From Arthrobacter woluwensis (GTDB lineage: Bacteria; Actinomycetota; Actinomycetes; Actinomycetales; Micrococcaceae): a stretch of 64,000 bases of DNA. Shown here in pieces: positions 16,326 through 24,238 of the stretch. Each line of letters begins with the position of its first letter. Position 1 is the first letter of the stretch. Where the stretch lies: the NCBI RefSeq assembly GCF_900105345.1, contig NZ_FNSN01000003.1:682001-746000 (forward strand), written 5' to 3'. The position numbers were made by a program, and so were the translations under genes. The notes below the pieces were generated by a model that saw nothing but the letters and a program-made list of their open reading frames with translations, did not search any database and was not told the origin of the DNA.

Positions 16326-16586
16326 ATGGGTTTCATCGGATGGATCGTTCTGGGCCTCATCGCCGGCGCCATCGCCAAGGCGATCATGCCGGGTGAGCAG
16401 GGCGGCGGCTGGTTCGCGACGCTGATCCTCGGCGTCATCGGCGCCGCGCTCGGCGGCTGGATCGGGTCCGCCGTGTTCAACACCGGCATCAACAGCTTCT
16501 GGTCGCTGGGTTCCTGGCTGCTGGCGATCGGCGGTTCGCTGATCGTGCTGGTCATCTGGGGATTCGTCACCAAGCGCCGCTCCTGA
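16326..16586 (+). CDS. GlsB/YeaQ/YmgE family stress-response membrane protein
   Basis: An 86-residue protein made almost wholly of three hydrophobic segments, with the family signature GLIAGAIAKAIMPGEQGGG and a basic KRRS tail. The family (transglycosylase-associated) is linked to general and envelope stress; its molecular role is not settled. It lies 44 bases after amaP with its own GAGGAG site and belongs to the same operon. Confidence 0.9.
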   Translation: MGFIGWIVLGLIAGAIAKAIMPGEQGGGWFATLILGVIGAALGGWIGSAVFNTGINSFWSLGSWLLAIGGSLIVLVIWGFVTKRRS

Positions 16587-16682
16587 CGCGGCACAGGCGC
16601 CGGGCGGTGGTCTGCCCGGAGCCGGGGCCGGAGCTGATCCGGTCCACGGAGAGTTCAAGCATCTGGAGGAAATGAGGTCGTC

Positions 16683-16868
16683 ATGGGAAAGAACATTCTG
16701 ATCCTGGCACTGGTCGCCGCGGCGGCGTACCGCATCGGTGTGGAGAAGGCGAAGAAGCGGGACGGGGACTACGAGGATCTCCGTCATCAGGTCGAGCGCC
16801 TTCTGACCGGGAACACCACCAAGAAGGTCCGCCGGAAGCTTGCCAAGGTCAGCCGGCAGGGCGCGTGA
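16683..16868 (+). CDS. Small single-pass membrane protein, unknown
   Basis: A 61-residue protein with one short hydrophobic segment (residues 5-16) and a strongly basic C-terminal helix (VERLLTGNTTKKVRRKLAKV). I do not recognise the family. It is preceded by GGAGGAAATGAGG and is the last gene before the terminator-like hairpins, so it is probably the end of the Asp23 operon. Confidence 0.65.
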   Translation: MGKNILILALVAAAAYRIGVEKAKKRDGDYEDLRHQVERLLTGNTTKKVRRKLAKVSRQGA

Positions 16869-16883
16869 TCCCTGAATCCAGGT

Positions 16884-16980
16884 GAACCCCTGAATCCAGG
16901 GGTTCAGCGCTCCGCGGCCGTGGCGATCCCACGGCGCGGCGGTTGAAGAGGCTGTGGCCCGGGCGATGCCCGGGCCACAG
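16884..16980. terminator. Two hairpins ending the Asp23 operon
   Basis: GAACCCCTG (16884-16892) pairs with 16897-16905 around a 4-base loop. A second, stronger hairpin, CTGTGGCCCGGGC (16952-16964) pairing with 16968-16980, has a 13-bp perfect stem and a 3-base loop. Both lie in the 270-base gap after the last operon gene. I see no gene in this gap. Confidence 0.65.
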
Positions 16981-17138
16981 CTGTCGGTCCGGCGGATGCC
17001 GCGGGCACCCGTAGGTTGTTCGCCGGGAATGCCTGAGAATAACAACATCATTCGCAGTGAAGCGGTGCGGAGGAGTCTGGGCTGAGGGGCGTCGCTCCCG
17101 GCCCGGACCTGTCCCGCCCGGACGAGAAGGAGGGGCCG

Positions 17139-18068
17139 ATGCAGCGCATCGGATTGGTCTGGAATCCGTCGAAAGTCTCCCGTGAGGATCTGGAAGCGGC
17201 GCTCGCCGAGTTCCCGGACACCGAGGTCTCTTGGTGGGAGACCGACCCGGAGGATCCGGGCCAGGGCGCCGCGCGGCGAGCCCTGGAGGACGGGGCCGAC
17301 GTCGTCGTGGCCGCGGGCGGGGACGGCACCGTCCGTGCCGTGGCCGAGACGCTCGCCGGGAGCGACGCCGGGGTGCCGCTCGGCATCGTTCCCCTGGGCA
17401 CCGGGAATCTCCTGGCCCGCAATCTCGGCGTCCCGCTCGGCAGCCTGAAGGACGCGCTCGGACGTGCGCTCGCGGGGGAGGAGCCCCGGAAGATCGACCT
17501 GGCGTGGGTGGAGGCCGAGATCGACGGCGTCGCGGAGAAGCACGCGTCGGCCGTCATGGCCGGCATCGGGATCGACGCCCACATGATCACGGAGACCGAC
17601 GACGACCTCAAGTCCCGTGCCGGCTGGCTCGCCTATGTCGAGGCGATCGGCCGTGCGATCGGCACGAGCGACGTCCTCGACCTCACGCTCACCCTCGACG
17701 ACGAGGACCCGTGGGAGACCTCGGCCCACACCCTCCTGGTGGGGAACTGCGGCACCATCCAGGGCGGCATGGTGGTCTTCCCGGACGCCGAGCCGGACGA
17801 CGGGCTCCTCGACCTGGCCGTCCTCAGCGCGGACGGCATCGGCACCTGGCTCGACACCGCACGCTCCTACCTCTGGGACAACGGGATCCGGAAGTTCATC
17901 GGCAAGGAGGAATCCACGGTCGATTCGGAGTCGGTGTCCCACCGGCAGGCCCGGCGCCTCACCGTGACGCTCTCGGAGCCGCGGATTCTGGAGATCGACG
18001 GCGAGGACCTGGGCGAGGTGTCCTCGTTCACCGTGAGCATCCAGGAGGGCGCCCTGACGGTCCGCTGA
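17139..18068 (+). CDS. Diacylglycerol kinase family lipid kinase
   Basis: A 309-residue protein with the DAGK catalytic core: VVVAAGGDGTVRAVAE (the GGDGT nucleotide motif near residues 60-64), PLGTGNLLARNLG, and VMAGIGIDAHMI. The C-terminal beta domain ends with LEIDGEDLGEVSSF. The family phosphorylates diacylglycerol or related lipids. AAGGAGG lies five bases before the ATG. Its last 41 bases overlap the 3' end of the convergent exporter gene, an unusual degree of overlap. Confidence 0.88.
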   Translation: MQRIGLVWNPSKVSREDLEAALAEFPDTEVSWWETDPEDPGQGAARRALEDGADVVVAAGGDGTVRAVAETLAGSDAGVPLGIVPLGTGNLLARNLGVPLGSLKDALGRALAGEEPRKIDLAWVEAEIDGVAEKHASAVMAGIGIDAHMITETDDDLKSRAGWLAYVEAIGRAIGTSDVLDLTLTLDDEDPWETSAHTLLVGNCGTIQGGMVVFPDAEPDDGLLDLAVLSADGIGTWLDTARSYLWDNGIRKFIGKEESTVDSESVSHRQARRLTVTLSEPRILEIDGEDLGEVSSFTVSIQEGALTVR

Positions 18069-19305
18069 GGCGGGAGGTCTCTGCTTTCGGATTGGCCACG
18101 GAAGCCGCGTATGCCGAGAGCGCCGGGGCCGCCAGGATGGACAGGAGGAGAAGGTGGACTACCCCGCCCACCCAGATGAGGATTGTGGCGGAACTGCCAA
18201 GGAGGTTGCCGGAGAGTCCCCCGAGTAAGGAGCCGAGCGGAACGCATCCCATCCCCGCTGTTTGAAGTACTCCGAACACCCGGGGGAGTTGGTGAGGAGG
18301 AAACCCTAGGGAGACATAAGAGAAAAGCGAGATATTGAAAGTGGACATGGCCGCCGCGTAGGTGAACGAAAAGACGTATACCAAGACCACCGCCTGTGGT
18401 GGGCGCACCTGAGAAGCGGAGTAGAACAGACAGACTGCGACGACGAGCGCGGCGGCGCTCGCTATTTGTATCGCGTGGTGAGGGAACCTGGCCATGATCG
18501 GTTCCGCAGCCACGGCTCCCAGCACGCCACCCACCGCCCCGATCGCCACCCCGGTGCCGATCAGACCGAAGTCCATGCCGAGATCATTTCGTTGGTACAG
18601 GACCTCCACGGATGACGCGAACGCGAGCGACGCATTGCACACGATCAGCAAGAGAGAAATGAGGATCAGCGGAATGCGTCGAAGGGGGCCGTCTCGCGAT
18701 TCTGCCGGCGCACCTTCTCCAGGGAACCGGGTTTGAAACGGCTCGTAGATGCTGAGCAGGTGTGATGCGAATGATGCTGACAATGCACACATGATCGCTC
18801 CCATGAGCAGGAGAGGTGTGGCCCCAGCTTGCAGGGCGAAGCCGGAAAGCAGGGGAACGACGACTGAAACGGTCTGGCTGACAACGCCTCTGCGCGCAGA
18901 GACCTTGACGATCTGATGATCAGCAAATAGGCGTCCGACCTGGGATGATCCGGCGATGCCCGAAGCGACGGCTACGACGCCGTTGATCGCGGTGATCGAC
19001 CAGATTAAATTGACGCTCAGGTTGCCGGACAGGTAGCTGAAGAGGAGGACCGCGACCAAGGAGGCATTGATGAGAGCGCAGAATGCAGAGATCTTGCTGG
19101 CTCGGAAGCGGGCCAGCAGATGCCCTAAGGGAATCGACAGCACCAGGAAGCCAAAGGACTCGATCGCGTTGGCGATTCCGATATCGGAGGGACGGGCGTG
19201 GAGTGTCTGAACGAGGATGAAGTCGTTGCTCTGCGAGATGAACGACGCCGCGACCGCTGAGGACGCCATGGACACCCAGTAGAGAGGGGCGAGACGTAAT
19301 GTCAT
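18028..19305 (-). CDS. MFS transporter, probable exporter of the P450-modified peptide
   Basis: A 425-residue major-facilitator protein with about twelve hydrophobic segments, visibly more AT-rich than its neighbours. The ATG overlaps the stop of the P450 gene (ATGA), so it is coupled to it. It lacks an antibiotic-efflux signature that I can name. Third in a peptide-P450-MFS set, it is most simply the exporter of the modified peptide or a self-resistance pump. Substrate is inference. Confidence 0.75.
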   Translation of the reverse strand: MTLRLAPLYWVSMASSAVAASFISQSNDFILVQTLHARPSDIGIANAIESFGFLVLSIPLGHLLARFRASKISAFCALINASLVAVLLFSYLSGNLSVNLIWSITAINGVVAVASGIAGSSQVGRLFADHQIVKVSARRGVVSQTVSVVVPLLSGFALQAGATPLLLMGAIMCALSASFASHLLSIYEPFQTRFPGEGAPAESRDGPLRRIPLILISLLLIVCNASLAFASSVEVLYQRNDLGMDFGLIGTGVAIGAVGGVLGAVAAEPIMARFPHHAIQIASAAALVVAVCLFYSASQVRPPQAVVLVYVFSFTYAAAMSTFNISLFSYVSLGFPPHQLPRVFGVLQTAGMGCVPLGSLLGGLSGNLLGSSATILIWVGGVVHLLLLSILAAPALSAYAASVANPKAETSRLSGPSGRPPGCSR

Positions 19306-20384
19306 GGAGTGCGCCTCCAGGTGCTCAGAGTGCTATGGCGAATCCCAGGGGCGTCTTCTCGTTCCTTGAGTTCCAATCGAAGCTTGTGCCGAGGGGGCGA
19401 GTCGAGAATGGCGGTGAGGCGCCGTCCTCGGATCAAGCGCATGCTGCGTGAGGTGTGGACCGTCAATGTGCTTTGTATGGTCGAAATCGTCTTCTCGAGG
19501 TACTCGAGCGCCGGGGATTCCGCAGGGCATCGTCCGCCCCAGATGCCGAAAGCCGTGCCGACAGTTCTGTGGGACATCATCTGAGTTCCGCTGATGATGA
19601 TGATTCGTTCTTCCTTCATCCTGGGACATCGTTCATGGGCGCGCAGGATCTTCCAGGCCGACGGGTTTGTCTGAAGTGAACGATGCAGGACCTCTCGCGG
19701 GTGCGTTGTCTTGGAGCAGGCAAGTTCCAAGAGTGCCCATTCGAGGGATACGCCCGTGAAGCCTACTAGGGAAAGAACCAGCCTGCTGAGTACCTCTGCT
19801 TTTTCCTCCCAGCTGAGGCCCGTGCCGGCCGAGTTGACAAGGTCCAGCAAGGTCGCATGGTCCTCCGGTCGCGTGCGGCGATGTGGTTCGGCCTTTGCCA
19901 TGCAATTCGCCATCAGATTCCAGATGTTCTGGGCGCTTCGGTTTGTCAGGTGATCCGTGGACCGTATGTTAGCGCGGATCGCTACGTTCTCGATGTATTC
20001 CGTGAGAAATGACTCGATGGATTCCGAATGAGGCACCCGAGGTATGACCAGTGGTTTTAGTCTGCGCCAAGTCTCACGCACACCCCAGCCAGCCAGTTCT
20101 ATCGGCCCGGGTGCCACTGGGCTGGTGAAGCATTCCGACGCCTTCGGCGACCGGAGTATTCGTAGGATTTCGCGATGGATTTCCTTTTGAGTTTCCAAAG
20201 GTAAAGGGACCGACCCGATCCGGGTGAAAGCGGGAAGCTGCGAAGAATGCGTTTGAAGACAGTCGCGCACCTCTTCAAGTCCCCGCGAGGTGAGAATCAC
20301 ACGCGTATCTCCCATGCGAAGTCGACGTACCCCGAGGCGCGCCAGCGCGCGGTAAAAAGTCAGGTAAAAAGCAAAATTCGTCAC
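19302..20384 (-). CDS. Divergent, short cytochrome P450-like protein
   Basis: A 360-residue protein, shorter than the usual 400. P450 landmarks in order are: the N-terminal beta strand LGVRRLRMGDTRVILTS (18-34); an I-helix-like GFTGVSLEWALLELA (208-222); a K-helix-like EVLHRSLQTNPSAWKILR (231-248); and the heme loop FGIWGGRCPAESPALEYLE (279-297) with C286 as predicted thiolate ligand. The heme loop departs from consensus (W282 and G284 at usually Gly and Arg/His positions) and the I-to-K spacing is short. The start is GTG 20384, six bases after AGGA; TTG 20387 is possible. Placed after a short aromatic peptide gene, it probably crosslinks that peptide. The family call rests on motif reading alone. 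Confidence 0.62.
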   Translation of the reverse strand: MTNFAFYLTFYRALARLGVRRLRMGDTRVILTSRGLEEVRDCLQTHSSQLPAFTRIGSVPLPLETQKEIHREILRILRSPKASECFTSPVAPGPIELAGWGVRETWRRLKPLVIPRVPHSESIESFLTEYIENVAIRANIRSTDHLTNRSAQNIWNLMANCMAKAEPHRRTRPEDHATLLDLVNSAGTGLSWEEKAEVLSRLVLSLVGFTGVSLEWALLELACSKTTHPREVLHRSLQTNPSAWKILRAHERCPRMKEERIIIISGTQMMSHRTVGTAFGIWGGRCPAESPALEYLEKTISTIQSTLTVHTSRSMRLIRGRRLTAILDSPPRHKLRLELKEREDAPGIRHSTLSTWRRTP

Positions 20385-20412
20385 CAAGTGTCCTGGTTTT
20401 CATCGAGCGGTA

Positions 20413-20447
20413 GTGCGGGTGAGACCTGAAAGCAGTCTCACCCGCAC
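20413..20447 (-). terminator. Perfect hairpin between peptide gene and P450 gene
   Basis: A perfect 13-bp stem (20413-20425 with 20435-20447) and 9-base loop lies 7 bases after the peptide stop and ends 28 bases before the P450 start. There is no T-run. As a partial terminator or mRNA stabiliser it would make more precursor than enzyme, a common design in RiPP operons. Confidence 0.7.
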
Positions 20448-20453
20448 GAGTTC

Positions 20454-20540
20454 TCAGTTGCCTCCTCCGTACTGGTTCGAGTACGCAGTGCGGTGCCAGA
20501 TGGCGCCGGCACCCATGATCTTCTTGAACAGCTTGGACAT
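20454..20540 (-). CDS. Putative RiPP precursor peptide, 28 residues
   Basis: A short reading frame with an excellent ribosome site, AAGGAGG, four bases before ATG 20540 (the ATG at 20543 is too close). The peptide has a basic amphipathic start (residues 1-9, three Lys) and a Gly/Ala stretch (10-13). Its aromatic tail is IWHRTAYSNQY followed by Gly-Gly-Gly-Asn, giving W15, H16, Y20 and Y24 as crosslink candidates. No cysteine and no signal peptide are present. The next genes are a P450 and an MFS pump. Short precursors with Trp/Tyr/His cores next to one P450 are the known pattern of P450-crosslinked RiPPs. I match this core to no named family. Confidence 0.68.
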   Translation of the reverse strand: MSKLFKKIMGAGAIWHRTAYSNQYGGGN

Positions 20541-20572
20541 CATTCCTCCTTCCCGTGGGTACGTGACTCGAT

Positions 20573-20595
20573 TTGTATCGTGAACGTCAATACAA
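20573..20595. promoter_or_regulatory. Inverted repeat and weak promoter before the peptide gene
   Basis: TTGTAT-N11-ATACAA (20573-20595) is a 23-bp dyad about 33 bases before the peptide start. On the minus strand a weak -35 ATGACT, 17-base spacer and -10 TACAAA overlap it. No regulator gene is adjacent. The remainder of 20596-20818 holds no gene that I can support. Confidence 0.4.
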
Positions 20596-20818
20596 GTCAT
20601 GTTGCACGTGTTGGGGCTGTCGGAATGTGATGTGCTCAGAGTCTGCTGACACCATCCTGTGGCCAGGGTGAGACGAGATGCAGAGCGCATCTGTCGGACC
20701 TGAGGTGTGCCGCTACCTCGGTCTATGCGATGAAAGTGCGCCGAGTCGTCGCGGAGCGCGACATCAGGAGATGTGGACGGTTTGCCCAGATCGACGGGGT
20801 CAATTCGAAGGGCGCTCC

Positions 20819-21163
20819 TCAGCGCTCCTCGACGAGGCAGACCAGGTGGCCGTCGGCGTCGCGGACCACGGCCATCCGGTCGCCCCACGGCCGGGTCTCC
20901 GGTGCGTCGACGACCTCGCCGCCCTGCGCCGCCCACGCTTCACACAGCGCGTCCAGCCCCGGGACGGTGAACGTGGCGGCGACGGAGAGGTCGCTCGCCT
21001 GGCTCTCCCGTTCGTGGAGGAACACCTCGACACCGTTGCCCGCGGTCAGCATCGCGAAGCCCGGGGTGAGCTCCGCCGGCAGACCGAGGAGGTCGCGGTA
21101 GAAGGCCAGGGCCGGTTCCAGGGCGCGGACGGAGATCACCACGCGGGTCAGTGCTGCGGACAT
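20819..21163 (-). CDS. VOC (glyoxalase/dioxygenase) superfamily protein
   Basis: A 114-residue single-domain protein with the two beta-alpha-beta-beta-beta repeats of the vicinal oxygen chelate fold: VVISVRALEPALAFYRDLLGL at the start and MAVVRDADGHLVCLVEE at the end. The substrate is unknown. It lies 34 bases after the tag gene on the same strand and may be cotranscribed with it. Confidence 0.82.
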   Translation of the reverse strand: MSAALTRVVISVRALEPALAFYRDLLGLPAELTPGFAMLTAGNGVEVFLHERESQASDLSVAATFTVPGLDALCEAWAAQGGEVVDAPETRPWGDRMAVVRDADGHLVCLVEER

Positions 21164-21197
21164 GCTGTGCTCCTCTTGCTGGTGGTTTTGCTTGTCG

Positions 21198-21851
21198 TCA
21201 GGCGCTCGGCCACACCCCGGACGTCCCGCGGCGGTGGCTGTCCACCAGGTGCGTGTCCACGATGCCGATGGCTTCCATGAGCGCGTACATGGTGGTGGGC
21301 CCGACGAAGTTGAAGCCCTTTTTCTTCAGGGCCTTGGACAGGGCCTTGGACTCGTCCGAGACGGTCGGGACGTCTGCGAACGTGCGCGGCGCCGGCGTTT
21401 CGGCAGGCTTGAAGGACCAGACGAAATCCACGAGTCCGCCTTCCTCGCGGAGTGCCACGGTGGCGCGCGCGTTGGCGATGGTGGCCAGGATCTTCGCCCG
21501 GTTCCGCACGATGCCGGCGTCCGCCATGAGCCGCTCGCCGTCGTCGTCCGTGAAGGCCGCGACCGCGTCCGGGGAGAAGTCCGCGAACGCGGTCCGGAAC
21601 GCCGGCCGCTTCCGCAGAATGGTCGCCCACGACAGGCCCGCCTGGAACCCCTCCAGCGAGATCCGCTCGAACAGGCCCTGCTCGTCACGGACGGGCATGC
21701 CCCACTCGGTGTCGTAGTACTCGCGCATCATGCCGTCGACGGCGGCCCACGCCGGGCGGCGCAGACCGTCCTCGCACAGCACGGCGCCGCTCGCCGGGGC
21801 GCCCTGAGCGGTGGCCTCGCGGGCCGCGGCGGGCTCGAGCGTCTCGGTCAT
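21198..21851 (-). CDS. tag: DNA-3-methyladenine glycosylase I
   Basis: A 217-residue Tag-family base-excision repair enzyme. Motifs seen: YYDTEWGMPVRDEQGLFERI, LEGFQAGLSWATILRKRPAF, FVWSF and FNFVGPTTMYALMEAIG, then the DTHLVDSHRR tail. The ATG overlaps the trmB stop (ATGA), and the VOC gene follows. The first 25 residues are an Ala/Glu-rich extension before the conserved region. It removes 3-methyladenine from alkylated DNA. Confidence 0.92.
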   Translation of the reverse strand: MTETLEPAAAREATAQGAPASGAVLCEDGLRRPAWAAVDGMMREYYDTEWGMPVRDEQGLFERISLEGFQAGLSWATILRKRPAFRTAFADFSPDAVAAFTDDDGERLMADAGIVRNRAKILATIANARATVALREEGGLVDFVWSFKPAETPAPRTFADVPTVSDESKALSKALKKKGFNFVGPTTMYALMEAIGIVDTHLVDSHRRGTSGVWPSA

Positions 21852-22807
21852 GGCTTCCTCCGGTATGTCAGATCGAACACCATGCGCCCGGCCTCCAGGG
21901 CCTTGCGCTCGAAACTCGTCAGGGTCCGGCCTTCGAAGCGCGGGGCCCAGCCGCCCAGCTCGTCGACGCCTTCGTTCGGGCCGGTGTGGCCGGTGCTCAC
22001 GGGAGCGCGGCCCTCCCGCACGGGTGCGCCGCCCACCACGGTCTCCACGCCGCTCGCCCACACCTGCGTGAGGGGGCTCTCCTCACCGGCGCGCTCGCCG
22101 TCGTGCAGATTCTCGAAGTCCGGTGAGGCGTTCACGACGTCCCGTGCGTGCACGGCGTAGTTGGACCAGTCGGTGGCGATCCGCCACAGCCCGCCGGGCT
22201 CGAGCGCCTGGGCGACCTGCTCCGCGAACGCCGGCTGGAGCAGACGCCGCTTGTGGTGCTTCGCCTTGTGCCAGGGGTCCGGGAAGAACACCCACACCTG
22301 ATGCACCGAGCCCGCCGGCAGCATGGTGGTCAGGACCTCGGGGGCGTTCGCCTGGACGACGCGGACGTTCGTCAGGCCGGCCTGCGCGATCTTGACGAGG
22401 GTGTTGGCGAGACCCGGCGTGTAGACCTCGACGGCCAGGAAGTCCCATTCGGGGTGCTCCGCCGCGGCGTGGGTGACGGCCTCGCCCAGGCCGGAGCCGA
22501 CCTCCACCACGAGCGGAGCCTTGCGGCCGAATTCGGCCTCGGCGTCGAAGCGGTAGTCGGGGTGCACCGAGGTGTCGGCGACATGGCGCGGCACGTCCAC
22601 CACGAAGCGGTCCGCATACTCGTCCCAGGCCTCCTGGCGGCGCCCCTGGAGCCGGGTGCCGCGCCGCACGAAGCTCACGGGGTTGCGCCGGTAGGTCCCG
22701 AAGGAGGCCTGGCTGCCTTCGGTGACGGGGCGGTGCGGAGCGCGCGGCTCGGAGGCGGAGGCGCTCTCGGAGGCGTTCGCGGGGTCGGGGGAATCCATGC
22801 CGTTCAT
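21848..22807 (-). CDS. trmB: tRNA (guanosine(46)-N7)-methyltransferase
   Basis: A 319-residue SAM-dependent methyltransferase. The SAM site is LVVEVGSGLGEAV, and the family motif VWVFFPDPWHKAKHHKRRLLQ is intact. TrmB makes m7G46 in the tRNA variable loop. A Ser/Ala/Glu-rich N-terminal stretch of about 40 residues precedes the conserved domain. ATG 22807 has GGAAG close upstream; ATG 22798 is equally possible. It overlaps tag downstream. Confidence 0.92.
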   Translation of the reverse strand: MNGMDSPDPANASESASASEPRAPHRPVTEGSQASFGTYRRNPVSFVRRGTRLQGRRQEAWDEYADRFVVDVPRHVADTSVHPDYRFDAEAEFGRKAPLVVEVGSGLGEAVTHAAAEHPEWDFLAVEVYTPGLANTLVKIAQAGLTNVRVVQANAPEVLTTMLPAGSVHQVWVFFPDPWHKAKHHKRRLLQPAFAEQVAQALEPGGLWRIATDWSNYAVHARDVVNASPDFENLHDGERAGEESPLTQVWASGVETVVGGAPVREGRAPVSTGHTGPNEGVDELGGWAPRFEGRTLTSFERKALEAGRMVFDLTYRRKP

Positions 22808-22880
22808 CGTCTTCCAGAGTACCGGGGAGGGCCGACAGGGATTCATCCGGGGTGGACGTGCCTTGGGCGAGGGGCCGGCG

Positions 22881-22897
22881 TGTGCAACTATTGCACA
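22881..22897. promoter_or_regulatory. IclR-type operator, autoregulatory
   Basis: TGTGCAACTATTGCACA is a perfect 7-3-7 inverted repeat ending 17 bases before the IclR-family start. A near-identical element lies before the convergent MFS-SDR-FucU operon at 26444-26460, which links this regulator to that operon. Confidence 0.75.
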
Positions 22898-22914
22898 GTT
22901 GAAGGGAGGCCCCC

Positions 22915-23667
22915 ATGAGTCAGACGGTCCAGCGAGCCATCGACATCCTGGAGTTCTGCAGCGTCCGGCCCCGGACCCTGCTGGAGATCGCGGACATGAT
23001 CGGCGTGCACCGCACCACGGCGCTGCGCCTCGTGCAGACCCTGGCGGGTGGCGGGCTGATCCGGCGGGACGAGCGGGGCCTTTACGGGGTGGGCTTCCGG
23101 CTGGCCGCCCTGGCCGACTCGGCGCTCCGACAGTTCGATCTGCGCACCATGGTGCACCCGTTCATCCTGGACCTGAGCGAACGCGTCGGGCAGACCGTGC
23201 AGTTCGCCGTCCCCGACGGCGACGCGGTGGTCTACGTCGACAAGATCGAACCGGCCGACTCGATCCACCTCGACACCCGCATCGGCGGGCAGGTGGTGGT
23301 GCAGACCGCCGGGGTGAGCAAGGCGCTGCTGGCCTTCATGGACCCGGAACAGAGGGACCGGATCGTGGACGGGATCACCTTCCGGCCCTTCACCTCCTCC
23401 TCGATCACCTCGCGTGAGGAATTCCTGCGCCGCCTGGACGAGGTGCGGGACACCGGCTGGGCCTACGACGACGGCGAGTACGAGGAGATCTCCAACTGCA
23501 TCGCCGCCCCGGTCTGGAACCACGCGGGGACCGCGGCCGGCGCCATCTCGATCACCGCCATCAAGTCCCAGATGGACCTGACCCGGTTGCGGGAACTGCT
23601 CCCGGATCTGCTGGAGACCGCCCGCGCCGTGTCCGAGTCGCTCGGCTGGAGCCCGACGGCGTCCTGA
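22915..23667 (+). CDS. IclR-family regulator of the FucU operon
   Basis: A 250-residue IclR protein. The winged helix is at residues 5-60 (RTLLEIADMIGVHRTTALRL) and the ligand-binding domain follows (VYVDKIEPADSIHLDTRIGG through CIAAPVWNHAGTAAGAISIT). AGGGAGG precedes the ATG. It converges on an operon for an ACS-type transporter, a short-chain dehydrogenase and a FucU mutarotase. Matching operators before both suggest it controls that operon and itself. The ligand is probably a sugar or sugar acid. Confidence 0.88.
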   Translation: MSQTVQRAIDILEFCSVRPRTLLEIADMIGVHRTTALRLVQTLAGGGLIRRDERGLYGVGFRLAALADSALRQFDLRTMVHPFILDLSERVGQTVQFAVPDGDAVVYVDKIEPADSIHLDTRIGGQVVVQTAGVSKALLAFMDPEQRDRIVDGITFRPFTSSSITSREEFLRRLDEVRDTGWAYDDGEYEEISNCIAAPVWNHAGTAAGAISITAIKSQMDLTRLRELLPDLLETARAVSESLGWSPTAS

Positions 23668-23720
23668 GCGGGCGTCCTCGCTGACTCCGCGACAGGGTGA
23701 CTGAGCGATGAGGCGGCCGG

Positions 23721-23790
23721 GTGACGACGACGGCGACGCCCCGCACGGTGGTGGGGGCGCCGCCGTGCGGAGCGCCGCCGTCGTCGTCAC
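23721..23790. terminator. Long bidirectional hairpin between the IclR gene and fucU
   Basis: A 15-bp outer stem (23721-23735 with 23776-23790) and an 8-bp inner stem (CCGCACGG at 23741-23748 with 23763-23770) form one long hairpin in the gap between two convergent genes, where it can end transcription from both sides. Confidence 0.65.
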
Positions 23791-23812
23791 TCGGCGTGTT
23801 CGCGCGGCCCGG

Positions 23813-24238
23813 TCAGTAGGGTGGCTCGGTGAGCGCGCCGATCCGGAGCAGGACGTTGCCGAAGCGGCGGGTGTCACCCGTGATGATCGCCAGGGCCAGG
23901 TCCTCGGAGCGGGCGAGCCGGTAGAAGTCCTCGCGGCTCACGAGCTCCGGAGGGACGCCGAGCAGGGTCCGCACCTCGTCCTGCACGGGGCTCGGCAGCG
24001 CGTCCTCGGAGGGGCGGATCTGCGTGGCGTGCTCGACCGGGATCACGCCCCGGACCACGTCCAGCACCTCCGGCACCGTGGGGGTCCCCGCGGTCAGGGC
24101 CAGGTGGACCGTCGGGGTTCCGGCGGCCACGGCGGTGGAGGCCGCGTAGTTGAGGTCCGCGATCAGCACGGTCGACTTGTGGCCCGCGCCCGCCAGGGCC
24201 GCCAGGACGACGGGGTGTTTGAGAGGTCCGCGGATCAT
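23813..24238 (-). CDS. fucU: RbsD/FucU-family sugar mutarotase
   Basis: A 141-residue protein with the family start LKHPVVLAALAGAGHKSTVLIAD, which carries the catalytic histidine in AGHK, and the C-terminal ITGDTRRFGNVLLRIG. FucU interconverts anomers of L-fucose and RbsD those of ribose; the FucU-like length and context favour a deoxy sugar. The start overlaps the SDR stop (ATGA). It is the third gene of the MFS-SDR-FucU operon. Confidence 0.85.
   Translation of the reverse strand: MIRGPLKHPVVLAALAGAGHKSTVLIADLNYAASTAVAAGTPTVHLALTAGTPTVPEVLDVVRGVIPVEHATQIRPSEDALPSPVQDEVRTLLGVPPELVSREDFYRLARSEDLALAIITGDTRRFGNVLLRIGALTEPPY

Noticed and set aside
20362-20403. ATG 20403 as start for the P450 region
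   Set aside because: It is in a different frame and loses the P450 N-terminal strand; GTG 20384 keeps it.
20454-20936. 160-codon minus-strand frame ending at the peptide gene stop
   Set aside because: Its upstream part is Arg/Gly-rich and runs through the promoter region and into the VOC gene; only the last 28 codons have a ribosome site.
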